Positions 43,812-54,116 of a DNA stretch of 64,000 nt are shown piece by piece (the first letter of the stretch is position 1; each line of letters starts with the position of its first letter). Where the stretch lies: positions 5,394,001 through 5,458,000 of the forward strand of contig NZ_JBBPCL010000001.1 in the NCBI RefSeq assembly GCF_038039215.1, in the 5' to 3' direction. This DNA comes from Pseudonocardia sp. T1-2H. Lineage in GTDB: Bacteria; Actinomycetota; Actinomycetes; Mycobacteriales; Pseudonocardiaceae. The position numbers and the translations under genes were made by a program. The notes under the pieces are model-generated. The model had not been told where the DNA came from. It did no database searches and saw only the letters and a list, made by a program, of their open reading frames with translations.

Positions 43812-44744
43812 TCAGGCCAGGCCGTTGGCCGTCAGCCAGTTCTTCGCGACGGTCTCCGCGCTGGGCTTGGTGTCGCTCGCCGCCTCGGCGTTGAGGTCCG
43901 TCAGCCCCTGCGTGGTCAGCTTGGCCGAGATCGCGTCGAGCACCTCGGTGACCTGCGGGGTCGCCTTCGCCTTGGTGATCAGCGGAACGACGTTCTGCGC
44001 CGCGAAGTTGCTCTTCGGGTCGTCCAGCACGACGAAGTCGTTCGTCTTGATCGACGCGTCCGTGGAGAAGATGTCCGCGGCCGCAACGTTGCCGTCCTTC
44101 AGCCCGGCGACGGTCAGCGGGCCGCCGGCGTCGAGGGGCAGGTAGCTCTTGAACGTGCAGTTGTAGGTCTTCTGGATGCCCGGGATGCCGTCGGGCCGGG
44201 TCTGGAACTCCGGCGGGCCGCCGAAGGCCATCTGGCCGCAGACCGGCGCCAGGTCGTCCATCGTCTTCAGGTTGTGCTGCGTCGCGGTGGCCCGCGTGAC
44301 GACCACGGCGTCCCGGTCCTCGGCGGCGGACTTCTGGAGCACCGTCAGCGTCGGCGGGAGCGCGGCCTGCAGGGCGGTGTAGACGGCGTCCGGCTCGGTC
44401 TCGGTGGCGTCCTTCTTGACGTACTGCAGCAGCGTGCCGGTGTACTCCGGGATCAGGTCGATCGAGCCGTCCTGCAGGGCCGGGTAGTAGGCCTCGCGGC
44501 TGCCGATCGGCGGCGTCGTCTCGACCTTGACGCCCTTGGCCTGCAGGGCCTGGCCGTAGATCGCGGCGACGATCTGGCTCTCGGTGAAGTTCGCCGAGCC
44601 GATCTTGATGGTGTCCGCGGGCGCGGCGCTGCCCGTGCTGCCGCTGGACAGCGGGTCCCCGCCGCCACCGCCACCGCAGGCGGTGAGCGCGAGCGCGGAG
44701 ATCGCCGCGACGGCGGCGACGCGGGCGATCAGGGTGCGTCTCAT
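43812..44744 (-). CDS. Glycine betaine/osmoprotectant ABC transporter, substrate-binding lipoprotein
   Basis: A 310-residue lipoprotein: basic start, hydrophobic segment and lipobox LTACG. KIGSANFTESQIVAAIYGQA and IDLIPEYTGTLLQYV are the marks of the OpuC/ProX (OpuAC-type) binding fold, with aromatic residues for quaternary amines. It is the last gene of a four-gene operon with the two permeases and the ATPase. Substrates are probably choline, carnitine or betaine. Confidence 0.9.
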   Translation of the reverse strand: MRRTLIARVAAVAAISALALTACGGGGGGDPLSSGSTGSAAPADTIKIGSANFTESQIVAAIYGQALQAKGVKVETTPPIGSREAYYPALQDGSIDLIPEYTGTLLQYVKKDATETEPDAVYTALQAALPPTLTVLQKSAAEDRDAVVVTRATATQHNLKTMDDLAPVCGQMAFGGPPEFQTRPDGIPGIQKTYNCTFKSYLPLDAGGPLTVAGLKDGNVAAADIFSTDASIKTNDFVVLDDPKSNFAAQNVVPLITKAKATPQVTEVLDAISAKLTTQGLTDLNAEAASDTKPSAETVAKNWLTANGLA

Positions 44745-44786
44745 GGTGAAGGTCCTCCGGGGCGGGGTTCGGGTGGTGGGGAGTTC

Positions 44787-45506
44787 TCAGGCCGCCTCGG
44801 CGGCGGGCACCGGCTGCTTCGGGGGCGGGACGGCGCGCAGCCGGCGCGGGCCGCGCGGTGCGGCCTGCAGCCCGGGCGAGACGAGCAGCTTCTGCAGCCC
44901 GCCGAACAGCAGGTCCAGGGCGACGGCGAGCACCGCGACCAGGATCGACCCGCCGATCATCTGCGGGAAGTCCCGCTGCGCGAGGCCGTCGAAGATGAAG
45001 CGGCCGAGGCCGCCCAGCCCGACGTACGCGGCGATCGTCGCGGTGGAGACGACCTGCAGCAGCGCGCTGCGGATCCCGCCGATGATCAGCGGCAGGGCGT
45101 TGGGCAGCTCGACCTTGAGCAGCACGTCCTTGCCGCGCATGCCCATGCCGGTGGCCGCGTCGACGATCGCGCGGTCGACGTTGCGGATGCCGGCGTAGGT
45201 GCCGGCGAGGATCGGCGGGATGCCGAGGACGAGCAGCGCGATGAGCGGGCCGGTGAAGCCGAGGCCGATCCACGTCACCAACAGGACGAGCAGGCCGAGC
45301 GTGGGCAGCGCACGCAGGCCGTTGGCGCCGCTGACGACGAAGCCCCCGCCGGAGCGGTGCCCGATCCAGGCGCCGACCGGCACCGCGACGACCAGCGCGA
45401 TCACCATCGTCAGGGCGGTGTAGCCGAGGTGCTCGATCAGCCGCTGGGTGATGCCCTGGGGGCCGCTCCAGTTCGCGCCGTCGAGGAGCCAGCCGAGGTA
45501 GTTCAC
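44787..45506 (-). CDS. Osmoprotectant ABC transporter permease
   Basis: A 239-residue permease with about six helices and the BPD_transp_1 EAA loop DAATGMGMRGKDVLLKVELP. It matches OpuCB/OpuCD/ProW-type permeases. It overlaps the upstream permease by 4 bases and precedes the binding protein by 42 bases. Basic tail after the last helix. Confidence 0.92.
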   Translation of the reverse strand: MNYLGWLLDGANWSGPQGITQRLIEHLGYTALTMVIALVVAVPVGAWIGHRSGGGFVVSGANGLRALPTLGLLVLLVTWIGLGFTGPLIALLVLGIPPILAGTYAGIRNVDRAIVDAATGMGMRGKDVLLKVELPNALPLIIGGIRSALLQVVSTATIAAYVGLGGLGRFIFDGLAQRDFPQMIGGSILVAVLAVALDLLFGGLQKLLVSPGLQAAPRGPRRLRAVPPPKQPVPAAEAA

Positions 45507-46165
45507 GCCTCCGCCCCCCGCCGCGCGGTCTGCCCGGCCCGCTGCCAGGGCGTGAGGGCCTTGCCGCCCTGCACCAGGAGCGTGTCGACGACGAGGGCCA
45601 GCGCCAGCACCAGCACGATCCCGGCGATGATCTCCGCGGTGATGACGCGCTGGAAGCCGTCGGTGAACATCCGGCCGAGGCCGCCGAACCCGACGGTCGA
45701 GCCCACCGTCACCAGGCTGATCGACGACACGGCCGCCACCCGGAGCCCCGCGACGATCACGGGGACCGCCAGCGGGAGGTCCACGCCGACGAAGCGGCGG
45801 ACCGGGGTGAAGCCCATCGCCGTCGCCGAGTTGACGACGAGGTCCGGCACCGCGGACAGCGCGTCCGCGATGGTGCGGACGAGCAGCGCCACGGTGTAGA
45901 CGCTCAGCGCCACGATCACGTTGACCGGGTCCAGGATGGACGTGCCGAGGACGGCCGGGAGGAACACGAACAGCGCCAGCGACGGGATCGTGTAGAGCAG
46001 CCCGGACAGGTTGATCACGATGGTGCGCCCGGCGGGCGTGCGGTTGGCCAGCCAGCCGAGCGGGATCGCCAGCACCAGCCCGATCACCACCGGGACCAGC
46101 GAGAACACGATGTGCTGGACGAGCAGGTCGCCGATCAGCGGCAGGTTGCCGAGAACCCAGGTCAC
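45503..46165 (-). CDS. Osmoprotectant ABC transporter permease
   Basis: A 220-residue permease of the same family as its downstream neighbour, with NSATAMGFTPVRRFVGVDLP as the EAA loop and about five or six helices. Two permeases of this kind form the heterodimeric channel of OpuC. It starts 12 bases after the ATPase gene. Confidence 0.92.
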   Translation of the reverse strand: MTWVLGNLPLIGDLLVQHIVFSLVPVVIGLVLAIPLGWLANRTPAGRTIVINLSGLLYTIPSLALFVFLPAVLGTSILDPVNVIVALSVYTVALLVRTIADALSAVPDLVVNSATAMGFTPVRRFVGVDLPLAVPVIVAGLRVAAVSSISLVTVGSTVGFGGLGRMFTDGFQRVITAEIIAGIVLVLALALVVDTLLVQGGKALTPWQRAGQTARRGAEA

Positions 46166-46177
46166 CGGTGCGCTCCC

Positions 46178-47263
46178 CTACGCGGCCGCGTCGTCGCGGC
46201 GGGCGACGGCCAGGGCGGCGAGCACGTCGTCCGCGCTGATCGAGCCGCTCACCCGGCCGTCCGCGTCGACCGCGACACCCTGGCCCGACGGCGACGACAG
46301 GGCCGCGTCGAGCGCGCTGCGCAGGGAGCCCGACGCCGCGTCGTACAGGGAGCCGCCGGGGACGAGGTTCTCCTCGCCGGCCGTGCCGCCCGCGGTCGCG
46401 CCGTGGTGCCAGCCGAGCGGGCGCCGTTCCCTGTCGACCACGAGGGACCAGCCCTCGGGCGCGCTGCCCCCGACCTCGACCGTCCGCAGCTCGCCGACGG
46501 GCAGCCCGCTGGACGACACGAACCCGAGCCCGCGGTAGCCGCGGTCCCGGCCGACGAAGTTGTCCACGAAGTCGTCCGCCGGACGGGCGAGCAGCACGCC
46601 GGGCTCGTCGTACTGGGCGAGGTGGCCGCCGGTGCGGAACACCGCGACCCGGTCGCCCAGCTTGATGGCCTCGTCGATGTCGTGGGTGACGAACACGATC
46701 GTCTTGCCGAGCTCGGACTGCAGCCGCAGCAGCTCGTCCTGCAGGTTCTCCCGGACCACCGGATCCACGGCGCTGAACGGCTCGTCCATCAGCAGGACCG
46801 GCGGGTCCGCGGCGAGGGCGCGGGCCACGCCGACGCGCTGCTGCTGGCCGCCGGAGAGCTGCGCCGGGTAGCGGCTGCCCATCTCCGGGACGAGTCCGAC
46901 GGTCTCCATCAGCTCCATCGCCCGCTCGCGGGCCTGCTTCTTGTTCCAGCCCAGCAGCATCGGGACGGTGGCGATGTTGTCCCGGATGGTGCGGTGCGGG
47001 AACAACCCGGCCGCCTGGATCACGTAGCCGATGCCGCGGCGCAGCTCGGCCGGGTCGCCGGCCATGATGTCCTGCCCGTCGACCTCGATGATGCCGGAGG
47101 TGGGCTCGATCATCCGGTTGACCATCCGCAGCGAGGTGGTCTTGCCGCAGCCGGACGGCCCGACGAACACCGTGATCCGGCCGGTCTCCGCGGTCAGGTT
47201 CAGCGTGTCCACGGCGACGGTGCCGTCGGGGAACCGTTTCGTGACGTCCCGGAACTCGATCAC
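46178..47263 (-). CDS. Osmoprotectant ABC transporter ATP-binding protein with CBS-type domain
   Basis: Residues 1-240 are the ATPase: Walker A GPSGCGKTTSLRMVNRM, signature LSGGQQQRVGVARALAADP, Walker B VLLMDEPFSAVDP, H-loop VFVTHDIDEA. The remaining 120 residues end with VAVDADGRVSGSISADDVLA, a CBS-like regulatory module that in OpuA/OpuC senses ionic strength. It is the first gene of the importer operon. Length 361 aa. Confidence 0.92.
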   Translation of the reverse strand: MIEFRDVTKRFPDGTVAVDTLNLTAETGRITVFVGPSGCGKTTSLRMVNRMIEPTSGIIEVDGQDIMAGDPAELRRGIGYVIQAAGLFPHRTIRDNIATVPMLLGWNKKQARERAMELMETVGLVPEMGSRYPAQLSGGQQQRVGVARALAADPPVLLMDEPFSAVDPVVRENLQDELLRLQSELGKTIVFVTHDIDEAIKLGDRVAVFRTGGHLAQYDEPGVLLARPADDFVDNFVGRDRGYRGLGFVSSSGLPVGELRTVEVGGSAPEGWSLVVDRERRPLGWHHGATAGGTAGEENLVPGGSLYDAASGSLRSALDAALSSPSGQGVAVDADGRVSGSISADDVLAALAVARRDDAAA

Positions 47264-47409
47264 CCGGGTAACCCCGTTCGTCGCCGACGACCTCTTGCCG
47301 GCCGCCGCAGTCGAGCGAGGCTATCCCGCCGAGATCCGGGTGGCGAACCGGGAACCGGGGACCGTGACCAACCCGCGACGTGTCCGGACAGGTGCCCGCG
47401 ACGTGGGAT

Positions 47410-50337
47410 TCAGGCGCCGATCGCGGTCGCCGGCGTCGGGAGGCGCTCGGCGAGCAGCACCCGGCGCATCGCGTCCGCCCGCAGCGGGCGGGCGAAGAGC
47501 CAGCCCTGGTAGGCGTCGACGCCCAGGCCGCGCAGCACGTGGAACTGCTCCGCGGTCTCGACGCCCTCGGCCACCGTCGAGCGGCCCATCGCGTGCGCCA
47601 GGTCCACGACGGCCCGGGCGACGGCGAAGTCCGCCGGGTCCTCCGCGACGCCTGTGACGAACGACCGGTCCACCTTCACCGTCTGCGCCGGGAAGCTCCT
47701 CGAGCCGCGCCAGGGACGAGTAGCCGGTGCCGAAGTCGTCGACGGCGAAGCGGACGCCCCGGTTGACCAGCTCGGCCATGGCGTCGAGCGCGTGCCGCGG
47801 GAGCGCCACCATGGACGTCTCGACGAGCTCGAGCACCAGCTGGTCCCACATCAGGCCGGCGCCCGCGACGGCGGCGCTCACGTGGGCGAGGAAGTCCGGC
47901 TCGCTCGGCAGCAGCCCGGCGAGGTTGACGGCGACGGCCACGCCGCGCCCGCTCGGCGTCGTCCAGCCCGCGGCCTCGCGGGTCGCGGTGCGCAGCACCC
48001 ACAGGTCCAGCTCACGCAGCAGCCCGCCGCGCTGCGCGACCGGCAGGAACTCCCCCGGCGGGATCAGCCCGCGCTCCGGGTGCGGCCAGCGGACCAGCGC
48101 CTCGGCGCTGTGCACGACCCCGTCCGGCCCGACGACCGGCTGGTACTCCAGCAGCAGCCCGTCGCCGGAGATCGCGGCGCGGAGCTCGGCCTCGAGCTCC
48201 AGCTGCCGGGTCGCGGTGGCGACGACCCCCTCACAGGCGATGCCGACGCCGCCGCGGTCGTTGCGCTTGACGTCCTGCATGGCCGCCTCGGCGTAGCGCA
48301 GCAGGTCCGACGCGGTCACGTCCTCGTGCGGCTTCGGGGTGGCCAGCCCGACGGAGGCCGTGAGGTGCACCGGCCGCCCGTGGACGGTGACCGTGGTCCG
48401 GAGCATGTCCGCGACGGTCCGGGCGAGGGCGTCCGGGCCGCCGGCCTCCGCGTGGTCCGCGCAGATCACCACGAACTCGTCCGCGGAGAGCCGGGCCGCG
48501 GTGCAGCCGAACGGGAGCTCCCGCTGCAGCCGGGCCGCGAGCGCGACCAGCATGTCGTCGCCCGCCTCGTGGCCGAGCGAGGAGTTGACCCGGGCGAAGT
48601 CGTCCAGGTCCCCGCAGACCAGGGCCACGCGGTGCCGGCCGGGCCCGGCGAGCAGGGTGTCCAGCAGTTCGAGGGCGGCGGCGCGGTTCGGCAGCCGGGT
48701 CAGCTCGTCCGTGGTCGCGGCGCTGCGCAGGAGCTCGGCGGCGCGGCGCTGCTCGCCGACGTCCGTGCAGACGATCAGCCAGAACACGCCGCCGTCGTCC
48801 GCCATCGACGCCGTGACGCCGACCTCGCACCACACCCGGGTGCCGTCGGCGCGCAGCAGGGCGAGGGCGTCGATGCGGTAGCCGTGCTGCGAGCCGGGCG
48901 CGATCCGGCGCAGCCAGCGCGGCAGGCCGTCGGGGCTCGCCTCCGGTTCCGCGGTCAGGTCCAGCGCGGAGACGCCGCGCAGCCGCTCCAGCGGCGAGTC
49001 CAGCAGCGCGCACAGGGCCGGGTTCGCGTCGACGAGCCGGCCGGACGCGTCGAGCAGCCCCACCCCTGCGGTCACGGTGGCCATGAGGTCCAGGAACCGC
49101 TGCCCGGAGTGCTGCACCCGGCCCTCGGCGACGCGCTGGGCGCTGACGTCGCGCACCATGCCCACGAGCCGCACCGGCGTGCCGTCCGCGGAGCGCTCGA
49201 TGCCGGCCCGGCAGCTCAGCACCCGGTCCCCGGGGAGCCGCATCTCGACGTGGTGGTCCTGGGTGCGGGCACCGGACCGCAGCCCGCGGCAGAGCAGCGC
49301 GACCTGGTCCCCCTCCACGGGACCGCGGTCGGTGTCCGCGGCGACGCCCACCGAGCGGTACAGCTCGTCGAGGGTCTCGGTGCGCGAGAGCGTGGCCGTG
49401 GTGAGGTCGAACGTCCAGGTACCGACGCGGGCGATCCGCTCCAGCTCGGCCGTCCAGCGGCGGTCCGCGCCGGTTCCCGCATCGCCCTGGGGCTGCTCCA
49501 GCTCGATGAAGAGCACCGCGCGCAGGGCGCCCGGCAGGTCCCAGCGCACGACGCGGACCCGCACCAGCGAGTGGTCCGGCCGGACCAGGCGGGCGTCGGC
49601 GTCCGGGCCGGCGACGAGCTGGTTGACCCGCATCCCGAGGGGGCCGTGCACGGGGTCGTCGGTGCGTCTGTCCGCCAGCCGCAGGAACGCCTGGTTGACG
49701 CGCACGATCCGGTTCGAGTCGTCGCACACGACGGCGGGCGCGGACGGCAGCGGGACGACCTCGACGCCGCCGGGGCCGAACCCGTCGAGCGTGCCGGGGG
49801 GCAGGGTCGAGGTGCCGAGGGCGGCCTCGCGGAGCGCGGGGAGGATGCGGGGGAAGCTGCCGACGGGGTCGGTGAGCTCCGGGTCGGACCCCGGCTCGGC
49901 GAACCCCGGCTCGGCGAACACCGCCGGGGCCTCGAGCGGCTCGGCCGCGGGCGCCCCCGCGAACCCGGAGGGGGCGGCTCCGGCGCCGACGACCTGCATC
50001 GGCCGCGGGTCCGTCACCGCCTCGGCGAGCTGCGGCGCCCCGGCCGGAACCTCGTCGTGGACGTACTCGACGGCCCGGGGGCGGCGTCCGGCAGCTCGTG
50101 CGGTTCCCGGCCCGACGAGCGCACCAGGCCGCCCGGCGCGTCCGAGATCGCCTGCGCGAGCTGGCTCGCGAACCGCGCCACCTCGGGGCGGACCCCGCCG
50201 CCGAGGACGGCGTGGCGCGAGCGGCGGAGGTCCGCGCGCTGCACGGCCTCGGCCGAGGCGTCCTCGTCCGTGCCCCGGTCGCGGTCGTCGCGCAGGGTCT
50301 CCTCCGTGTGCGCCGACTGCTCGTCGAACTCGTCCAC
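47410..50337 (-). pseudogene. PAS-GGDEF-EAL cyclic-di-GMP protein with two single-base frame breaks
   Basis: Read through the breaks it gives about 975 residues: an N-terminal acidic part from 50337, then sensory PAS-like domains (IVRVNQAFLRLADRRTDD, VDANPALCALLDSPLERL), a GGDEF domain with NRAAALELLDTLLAG and LSADEF, and an EAL domain with AEALVRWPHPERG, DDFGTGYSSL, VKVDRSFVTGV and AEGVETAEQ. GGDEF is degenerate (SADEF), while the EAL residues look complete, suggesting a phosphodiesterase. Breaks lie in GGGGG at 50077-50081 and GGG at 47690-47692. The rest is intact, so sequence error is possible. Confidence 0.8.
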
Positions 50338-50539
50338 TGCGCCCCCCAGGCGTCGTGTGCCGAACCCCCCGTTACGTAGGGCACAACGAGGTGGTCGCCC
50401 GGTCGATCCGCCGACTTACCCCGAACGAACCACCACGCCCCGTGTGGGTGACTCCGATCGGGTCACCGGGAGTCACCATTCGGGCCGTTCGACAGAAGCC
50501 GCCCAGTTCGCCGGACACACGCCCGACTACAGTGCGTGA

Positions 50540-51718
50540 CTACCGTCCGCTCGCCCGTTCGGCGACAGCTCGCACCGCGGCCGCCACCTCGGGCGCGACA
50601 CGCGGGTCGAACGGGCTCGGGACGATCCGGTCCGGCGCCAGGTCGTCGCGGGCCACCAGGTGGATCGCCTCGGCCGCGGCGAGCTTCATCTCGTCGGTGA
50701 TCCGGCGCGCCCCGGCGTCCAGCGCGCCCCGGAAGACACCCGGGAACGCGAGCACGTTGTTGATCTGGTTCGGGAAGTCGCTGCGGCCCGTGGCGACGAT
50801 CGAGGCGTACCGGGCGGCGATGTCCGGCGCGATCTCCGGGTCCGGGTTGGACAGGGCGAAGACCATGGGCCGCGGCGCCATCGTGGCGAGCAACTCCTCC
50901 GGGAGCCTCGCGCTGGACAGGCCGACGAACACGTCCGCGTCCCGCAGCGCGGCCGCGATCCCGCCGGTGACACCCCGCGGGTTGGTCTCCGCCGCGAGCC
51001 GCGCCTTCTCCCCGCCGCGCGCGGCGTCGATGACGCCCCGCGAGTCGAGCACGACGACGTCCCGCGCTCCGGCAGTGACCAGCATCCGGGCGCAGGCGAC
51101 ACCCGCGGCGCCGGCACCTGAGATCACGACCTTCAGGTCCGCGAGCTCACGCCGCTCGACCTCGCAGGCCCCGCGCAGGGCCGCGAGCAGGACGATCGCC
51201 GTGCCGTGCTGGTCGTCGTGCATGACGGGGCAGTCCAGCGCCTCGATCAGCTTCGCCTCGAGCTCGAAGCAGCGCGGCGCCGAGACGTCCTCCAGGTTGA
51301 CCGCGCCGAAGCTCGGGCGCAGCCGGACCAGGGTCTCGACGATCTCGTCGACGTCCGTCGTGTCCAGCACGAGCGGGATGGAGTCCAGCCCGCCGAACGC
51401 CTTGAACAGCGCGGACTTGCCCTCCATGACCGGCAGCGAGGCACGCGGGCCGATGTCCCCGAGGCCGAGGACCGCCGTGCCGTCGCTGACCACCGCGACC
51501 AGGCGGTTCGTCCAGGTGTAGCGGGCGGCGAGGGCCGGGTCCGCGGCGATGGCGCGGCTGACGTCGGCGACGCCGGGGGTGTAGGCGATGGCCAGGTCCC
51601 GCGCGTCGGACAGCGGGGCCGACAGGCCGGTGGAGAGCTTGCCGCCCACGTGGGCGGCGAAGATCTGGTCCTGGGTGATCGGTTCGGTCTCGAGGACGCG
51701 CTCGGGCACGACGGTCAT
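50540..51718 (-). CDS. NAD(P)-dependent malic enzyme
   Basis: The 392-residue enzyme decarboxylates malate to pyruvate. LAIAYTPGVADVSRAIAADP, the catalytic region MEGKSALFKAFGGLDSIPLV, DDQHGTAIVLLAALRGAC and the nucleotide loop VISGAGAAGVACARMLV are present. This is the short bacterial form without a phosphotransacetylase domain. ATG at 51718 is preferred because it begins the family; a frame to 51838 adds unrelated residues. It sits alone, divergent from nothing close. Confidence 0.93.
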   Translation of the reverse strand: MTVVPERVLETEPITQDQIFAAHVGGKLSTGLSAPLSDARDLAIAYTPGVADVSRAIAADPALAARYTWTNRLVAVVSDGTAVLGLGDIGPRASLPVMEGKSALFKAFGGLDSIPLVLDTTDVDEIVETLVRLRPSFGAVNLEDVSAPRCFELEAKLIEALDCPVMHDDQHGTAIVLLAALRGACEVERRELADLKVVISGAGAAGVACARMLVTAGARDVVVLDSRGVIDAARGGEKARLAAETNPRGVTGGIAAALRDADVFVGLSSARLPEELLATMAPRPMVFALSNPDPEIAPDIAARYASIVATGRSDFPNQINNVLAFPGVFRGALDAGARRITDEMKLAAAEAIHLVARDDLAPDRIVPSPFDPRVAPEVAAAVRAVAERASGR

Positions 51719-51933
51719 GGGAGGGCCTCTCCTGAGAGGTGTGCGGTGTCCGGGGCGCACGTCACGTGCGGCCCACTCGCCGTGCACCGGAGGCCTCGGG
51801 TCGACCCTCTCGCGGTGCCGGACGGCCCCCTCCGCCATCCCGTCCGGATGCGGCGGGGCGAGGCGAGGGATCGGTCGTCGGGTACTGACCGGTCACCTTA
51901 CCCGGCCCACAGCGCCCGGGCACGTCGCTTCCG

Positions 51934-52251
51934 TCACCCCCGGTCGGGTGTCCTGCGCAGCCGATGTGGCGTGGGCCACAGCCGGGCTCCGACGACGGCC
52001 AGCACCTCCGCGGGTCCCAGGAGACCCGAGTCCGTCGAGCCGTAGGGGTTGTCCCCGAGCACCCACCAGCCCGCCCCCTCCGGCCGGACCGCGCGCTTCA
52101 CCGACAGCTGCCCGGGCCGCGCCGACCAGCGGACGAGCACCACGTCGCCCCTCCGGACGGGGGCACCGAACCGGGCCAGGACGACGTCGCCGTCGGCCAG
52201 GGTGGGAGACATCGACGGTCCCCGGACCGCCACCCGGCGCCATCGCCGCAT
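51934..52251 (-). CDS. sodX: Nickel-type superoxide dismutase maturation protease
   Basis: A 105-residue S24/S26 signal-peptidase-like protein. VRGPSMSPTLADGDVVLAR holds the nucleophile Ser and SVKRAVRPE the general-base Lys; WVLGDNPYGSTDS follows. It removes the Ni-SOD propeptide. ATG 52251 with GGAGAGG upstream; GTG at 52254 is a close alternative. It is divergent from sodN, with 96 bases between, the standard arrangement in actinobacteria. Confidence 0.9.
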   Translation of the reverse strand: MRRWRRVAVRGPSMSPTLADGDVVLARFGAPVRRGDVVLVRWSARPGQLSVKRAVRPEGAGWWVLGDNPYGSTDSGLLGPAEVLAVVGARLWPTPHRLRRTPDRG

Positions 52252-52347
52252 CACACCTCTCCGTCCTGCTGAGCCCGGGGGGCCGGGAGTAGGGTTGGCC
52301 CCGCCAGAACGATCACCACCCAGCAGGATCATCATCAGGGAGGACCC

Positions 52348-52761
52348 ATGCGGCTGTCCCGCATTCTCCGCCCGCGGCTGGAGGCCACCGCGCACTGCGA
52401 CCTCCCCTGCGGCGTGTACGACCCGGCGCAGGCCCGGATCGAGGCCGAGTCGGTCAAGGCGATCCAGGAGAAGTACCAGGGCAACGAGGACCCGGTGTTC
52501 CGGGAGCGTGCCATCGAGATCAAGGAGCAGCGCTCCGACCTCGTGAAGCACCACCTCTGGGTGCTGTGGACGGACTACTTCAAGCCGCCGCACTTCGAGA
52601 AGTACCCGGAGCTGCACGAGCTGTTCAACAAGGCCACCAAGAAGGCCGGCGGCGGCGCGGGCGGCACCAAGGCCTCCGTCGACCCGGCCACGGGCCAGGA
52701 GCTGCTGGACTACATCGCGCAGATCGACAAGATCTTCTGGGAGACCAAGCAGGCTGCCTGA
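52348..52761 (+). CDS. sodN: Nickel superoxide dismutase
   Basis: The 137-residue precursor has a 15-residue propeptide (MRLSRILRPRLEATA) followed by the nickel hook HCDLPCGVYDPAQARIE, where mature residues His1, Cys2 and Cys6 bind Ni. The rest is the four-helix bundle with HHLWVLWTDYFKPPH. The protein removes superoxide in the cytoplasm and requires SodX cleavage after residue 15. An RBS-like AGGGAGG lies upstream. Confidence 0.97.
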   Translation: MRLSRILRPRLEATAHCDLPCGVYDPAQARIEAESVKAIQEKYQGNEDPVFRERAIEIKEQRSDLVKHHLWVLWTDYFKPPHFEKYPELHELFNKATKKAGGGAGGTKASVDPATGQELLDYIAQIDKIFWETKQAA

Positions 52762-53184
52762 TCCGGGCCCTCGTGAAGCGGCGCCGACCAGCGGGACGAT
52801 CCTCGCCGGTCAGCGCCGCTTGCCGCTGTTGGGCAACTTTTCACGGCCCCCGAACGGCCCGAACGGCCCCCTGACGGCCCAGAACAGACCACTTGGACAG
52901 TCGCTGAGAGCGATAAGCCTGGTTCCTTCTGCGCTGCCGAACCTCAGATGTGGGAACACCCCACGGGACCGCTTCGAGCGCCTACCGCCGTCAGCCCGGC
53001 CGACTGCCAATCGCATCGAGAAGATCCCGTGCGAGGACGGCGACGGACGCCCCGACGGTCGCCGGATCGCCGACCTCTTCCTCGGCCCGACCAGCCATCA
53101 CCGAGCCCATAGCGGCAGGCCCGCGGGCGAACAGCCCTCCAGGTGAGCCCGGCCCTGAGCCGCGGCCGCGTCGCGGCCAGGACG
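52762..53184. other. Intergenic stretch after sodN; possible decayed fragment
   Basis: No intact gene. Between about 53000 and 53100 the minus frame reads AEEEVGDPATVGASVAVLARD followed by LLDAIGSR, which looks protein-like but has no start or family I recognise. The rest is low-complexity. Confidence 0.35.
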
Positions 53185-54089
53185 TCACGCGACACCGTTC
53201 CGAGAGACGATCTTGGATTCTCTAGTTCCCACGTCCTCACACGGCCTGCGCTGGTCTGGCGACTCGGGCGGAGGTATGGCAGAACCGGCGACGGTCGGGC
53301 AGGCTGCGTGGCTCGACGTGCGGCGACCCCGGCGACAGGTGGGTTCGGCTGGAGCCGAGAGCGGGAGCCAGACCTGCAATGTCGTGCCCTCACCCGGCGG
53401 GCTGTGCAGGGTGATCGTTCCGCCGAGCGCCTCGACCCGGTCGGTGAGCCCGGTCACCCGGAGCCGTTGGCCGGATCTGCGCCGCCGACGCCGTCGTCGC
53501 GCACGCTCAGCCGCAGGCGGCCGTCCACCACGTCGGCCGCAACCCAGATGGCCGTGGGTCGCGCGTGTTTCGCGGCGTTGGTGAGCGCCTCTGCGACCAC
53601 GTAGTAGGCCGCGACCTCGACATGGTTCGGGAGGCGGCCGTCGAGGTTGATGTCGAGTTCGACCGGGAGCGGCGAGCGGCGGGCCAGCGCTTCGAGCGCT
53701 GGATGCAGGCCGCTTGTGGCAAGCAATGCGGGGTGAATGCCGCGGGCGATCTCCCGCAGGTCGTCCAGCGCGGCGACCAGGCCGTCGGCGATGTCAGCCA
53801 GCTCGGTTTTCAGCTGGGGCTGCGCGTCGAGGACGCTGGCCTGCGTGTTGCGCACCTCGAGTGCGAGTGAGACGAGCCGCTGCTGAGTGCCGTCGTGCAG
53901 GTCGCGCTCGATACGGCGGCGGATGTCGTCGGTGGCGGCCACCACGCGCGCCCGCGACGCCGTGAGGTCGGCCCGCGCCTGGGCGTTGGCGATGGCGGTG
54001 CCGACGAGGTCGGTGAAGTCGGCCAGCCTCAGCACGATGCCCGAAGGGAGCGGCAGGCGGCGCGGCCAGTTTCCGTCCCGCCGCGGCAA
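53185..54089 (-). pseudogene. Sensor histidine kinase, N-terminally truncated and frameshifted
   Basis: The piece begins in the tail of a GAF domain (RLADFTDLVGTAIANAQARA), continues with the HisKA_3 dimerisation helix RRRIERDLHDGTQQRLVSLA (phospho-His) and HATPase motifs NAAKHARPTAIWV and VRDDGVGGADP. It then shifts by one base (a lost base in the CCC at 53457-53459 on the plus strand) to GLTDRVEALGGTITLHSPPG and EGTTLQVWLPL. Everything upstream of the GAF tail is missing, cut by the divergent lipoprotein gene. It cannot sense normally and is a decayed kinase of the NarX/DesK type. Confidence 0.8.
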
Positions 54090-54116
54090 GGGTCCGCAGC
54101 AGGAAAGAGGACGACG

